DNA of 6,341 nucleotides from Holophagales bacterium (GTDB taxonomy: Bacteria; Acidobacteriota; Holophagae; Holophagales; Holophagaceae), in the NCBI GenBank assembly GCA_031283145.1, contig JAITCJ010000126.1, forward strand, positions 1-6,341, given 5' to 3'. This document shows positions 4,292 through 6,341 of this stretch, one piece after another. Under the pieces are notes generated by a model. The model was not told the DNA's origin, ran no database searches, and worked only from the letters and a program-made list of their open reading frames with translations. The first letter of the stretch is position 1, and the number at the start of each line of letters is the position of its first letter. The position numbers were made by a program, and so were the translations under genes.

Positions 4292-6341
4292 ATGGTATCT
4301 AAAATCAACTCACTCAAAGAAGTATTCACCTCTGCGGTACTAACTTTTTTAGAGGATGTGTGTAAAAAATTTGAAGCCAAAGCGCACGGAGAACCGGAAG
4401 AACAACTGAAAGCACCACTGGAGAACTTGTTTAAAGATTTTTCCAGTATTTCAGCTATTCCTCTTACGCTCAAAGGCCAGTCTCAGCTAGCGGGGCGCGT
4501 GGGCAAGCCGGACTACGCCGTACACCATGGGATAACTCCCATCGGGTACATTGAGCTGAAAGCCCCTGGCAAGGGTGCGGACTCAAGCCGCTTTACTGGC
4601 CACGATCGTAGGCAGTGGGAAATTTTTAAGAACCTTCCCAACATCTTATATACAGATGGTGACTGTTGGGCACTTTACCGAAATGGCGAAAGAATTGGGG
4701 GCATGTTGCGCCTCGAAGCCGACCTCAGCGCGAAGGAGCATCAACATCCACAAGCCGAGCGGTGCGCAAAGCTCTTTGACATTCTGGCGACCTTTGTCAA
4801 GTGGGAACCGGCGGTTCCATCCAGCCCAAAACTACTAGCCGCATTCTTGGCTCCGTACTGCCGCCTCCTTAGAGACGCCGTGCTGGAATCACTGAATTGC
4901 AACTCTCTGTCCATAAACCGCCTAAAGGGCGAATTGGAGGCGTTGCTCTTTCCTGGCGCGACAGACGAGCAGTTTGCCGACTCTTATGCCCAGACTGTCA
5001 TCTTCGCGCTACTTCTGGCAAGGATGGAGGGCGCGAACACGCTGGACACAGGAAACGCCGTAGATCAGTTGGGTAGCGGCCACATGATGCTCTCGCGCTG
5101 CCTCCAGTTCCTCACGGACACCAGCGTCCGCCAAGAGATAAACACGGCTCTGTTGATGGTCTGCCGCGTCATTGCCGCCATAGATATATCAAAACTGAAT
5201 ACGTCTATCGAAAATGATGCCGATGAGCCATGGCTGTTCTTCTACGAGCATTTCCTAGCGGCGTACGACCCCGAACTCAGGAAAAAGGCGGGAGCGTACT
5301 ACACTCCAATAGAAGTGGTCCGTTGCCAAATCCGCCTCGTTGACAAAATCCTGGTCGAAGAGTTTGGTAAACCAATGGGTTTTTTAGAGCCGCTCATCAC
5401 TCTGGATCCCGCCACTGGTACCGGCACCTACCTTCTGGCCATAGTGGAGTATGCGCTGGCAAGAGCGAAAAAAGAGGAAGGCAAAGGCGCTGTGCGCGGG
5501 GCGGCAAGAAGTCTGGCCAATACGCTCTGCGGCTTTGAATGGCTGGTCGGTCCTTACGCCGTTGCCCAACTGCGCCTCACCCAAGCCCTGACCAGGCACG
5601 GTGTGGCTCTGTCGAGTTATGGTCCCCGCGTGTATCTCACGAACACCTTGGCATCGCCCACAAAAGTACCCCCCGCGCCCTCTCTCTTCCACGACCCCAT
5701 AGCGCGTGAATACAACATGGCAAGGGAGATAAAGGATGTCAGCCCCGTAATAGTCATCCTGGGCAACCCCCCCTATGGCAGGCACTCCGCCGGCAACAAG
5801 ACCAACAGGGCTGCCACAGGTGCCTGGGTGCGCTATGGCAACGAAGAAAGCGAAAACGGTAAAGGCAAAGACCCAATACTGGAAGACTTTCTTAGGCCAG
5901 CCAGACAGGCTGGTCTTGGTATTCATTTAGCAAATATCTACAACCAGTACGTATATTTCATCCGCTGGGCGCTCTGGAAGGCATTCGAGCACGAAAGGGC
6001 TGACGTCAACGGCATAGTCACTTTCATTACGGCATCCTCATACCTGGACGGCAAAGCCTTTGTAGGTCTGCGCCGCCACATGAGGAAGGTCTGCGAGAGG
6101 ATAGACATCATAGACCTTGGAGGAGACGGCCGCGGTACGCACAAAGAAGAAAATGTCTTCGACATACAGACGCCCGTCTGCATATTCTTTGCTTGGCGCA
6201 AAAAATCCAAGGACCTGCTCTCGCCGTACAACGAACCAGCAAAAGTTCAGTACCTGCACATGACAAACACAAAAATAGAAAAGCAGGCCTACCTGAACAA
6301 AAAAAAAAAAAAAACAAAGCTCCCCTGGCATGAGGTCTCCA
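4292..6341 (+). CDS. single-chain type ISP/IIG-like restriction-modification enzyme (3' partial)
   Basis: An uninterrupted frame of 683 codons runs off the right edge; no stop is in the window. Predicted to methylate adenine N6 at a specific DNA site and to cut unmodified DNA. Near the N-terminus, G-K-P-D-Y (D74) followed by Y-I-E-L-K-A-P-G-K (E88, K90) forms a PD-(D/E)xK-type nuclease motif, then N-I-L-Y-T-D-G-D-x-W-A-L-Y-R-N-G-E as in type ISP-related proteins. The methyltransferase core has motif X-like G-A-Y-Y-T-P (334-339), AdoMet-binding D-P-A-T-G-T-G-T (372-379) and catalytic N-P-P-Y (492-495). Later come S-S-Y-L-D-G-K-A-F, D-L-G-G-D (608-612) and N-V-F-D-I-Q (621-626), typical of this family. 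No helicase motifs lie between nuclease and methylase, unlike full LlaBIII-type ISP enzymes. The specificity region is probably beyond the edge. ATG 4292 is chosen because its N-terminus fits; no good ribosome binding site precedes it, and GTG 4277 is an alternative. Codons end in C more often than in the genes to the left, hinting at acquisition. Confidence 0.87.
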   Translation, partial: MVSKINSLKEVFTSAVLTFLEDVCKKFEAKAHGEPEEQLKAPLENLFKDFSSISAIPLTLKGQSQLAGRVGKPDYAVHHGITPIGYIELKAPGKGADSSRFTGHDRRQWEIFKNLPNILYTDGDCWALYRNGERIGGMLRLEADLSAKEHQHPQAERCAKLFDILATFVKWEPAVPSSPKLLAAFLAPYCRLLRDAVLESLNCNSLSINRLKGELEALLFPGATDEQFADSYAQTVIFALLLARMEGANTLDTGNAVDQLGSGHMMLSRCLQFLTDTSVRQEINTALLMVCRVIAAIDISKLNTSIENDADEPWLFFYEHFLAAYDPELRKKAGAYYTPIEVVRCQIRLVDKILVEEFGKPMGFLEPLITLDPATGTGTYLLAIVEYALARAKKEEGKGAVRGAARSLANTLCGFEWLVGPYAVAQLRLTQALTRHGVALSSYGPRVYLTNTLASPTKVPPAPSLFHDPIAREYNMAREIKDVSPVIVILGNPPYGRHSAGNKTNRAATGAWVRYGNEESENGKGKDPILEDFLRPARQAGLGIHLANIYNQYVYFIRWALWKAFEHERADVNGIVTFITASSYLDGKAFVGLRRHMRKVCERIDIIDLGGDGRGTHKEENVFDIQTPVCIFFAWRKKSKDLLSPYNEPAKVQYLHMTNTKIEKQAYLNKKKKKTKLPWHEVS
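6299..6314 (+). repeat. homopolymer tract A16 inside the restriction-modification gene
   Basis: Sixteen consecutive A encode five lysines (residues 670-674) and the first base of Thr675. The frame stays open through to the window end, reading T-K-L-P-W-H-E-V-S after the tract. A tract this long is prone to replication, transcription and ribosome slippage, and also to sequencing error. Confidence 0.9.

Noticed and set aside
4575..4838. 87-codon + strand frame
   Set aside because: Out-of-frame shadow inside the restriction-modification gene, whose frame is open and motif-bearing throughout this stretch.
5384..5926. 180-codon minus-strand frame
   Set aside because: Entirely antisense to the methyltransferase core, where the + strand encodes DPATGTG and NPPY; no domain visible in the minus reading.

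Overview
This is a 6.3 kb bacterial window holding five protein genes, all on the + strand, two of them cut by the window edges. Nothing identifies the species. The first four genes look like ordinary chromosomal housekeeping genes. The cNMP-domain/aspartase fusion and the PgsA–DUF502 pair recall anaerobic, environmental or gut-type Gram-negative lineages (PVC-like is one possibility), but this is only a weak inference.

Layout. Positions 2-532: C-terminal part of a YedF-like selenium/sulfur-relay protein (TusA-like half plus DsrE-like half). Positions 547-1224: pgsA, the committed enzyme of phosphatidylglycerol synthesis, with a complete CDP-alcohol phosphotransferase motif. Positions 1228-1845: a DUF502 membrane protein with a TTG start, 3 nt after pgsA. 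These three genes are separated by 14 and 3 nt and probably form one transcript. Positions 1846-2084 are non-coding and contain a perfect 11-bp hairpin with a possible competing partner downstream. Positions 2085-3953: a 622-residue aspartase (AspA) fused to an N-terminal cyclic-nucleotide-binding-like domain.

Positions 3954-4291 form a gene-free junction of 338 nt. It holds a cluster of overlapping palindromes (4025-4095), then a 119-bp MITE-like element with 30-bp imperfect terminal inverted repeats (4136-4254). Just after it begins a long open frame that runs off the right edge (4292 to beyond 6341, 683 codons visible). This is a single-chain restriction-modification enzyme of the type ISP/IIG-like kind: a PD-(D/E)xK-type nuclease motif, then an N6-adenine methyltransferase core (GAYYTP, DPATGTG, NPPY) and the NVFDIQ region, with no helicase between them. 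It has no stop codon in the window. An uninterrupted run of 16 A residues lies inside its coding sequence near the right edge.

The picture is a stable metabolic and envelope block on the left and an accessory defence gene on the right, joined by repeat-rich DNA. The observations most worth checking are the A16 tract as a possible phase-variation switch, the mobile-element-like repeat placed where it could supply the promoter of the defence gene, and the altered ligand pocket of the aspartase's sensor domain.
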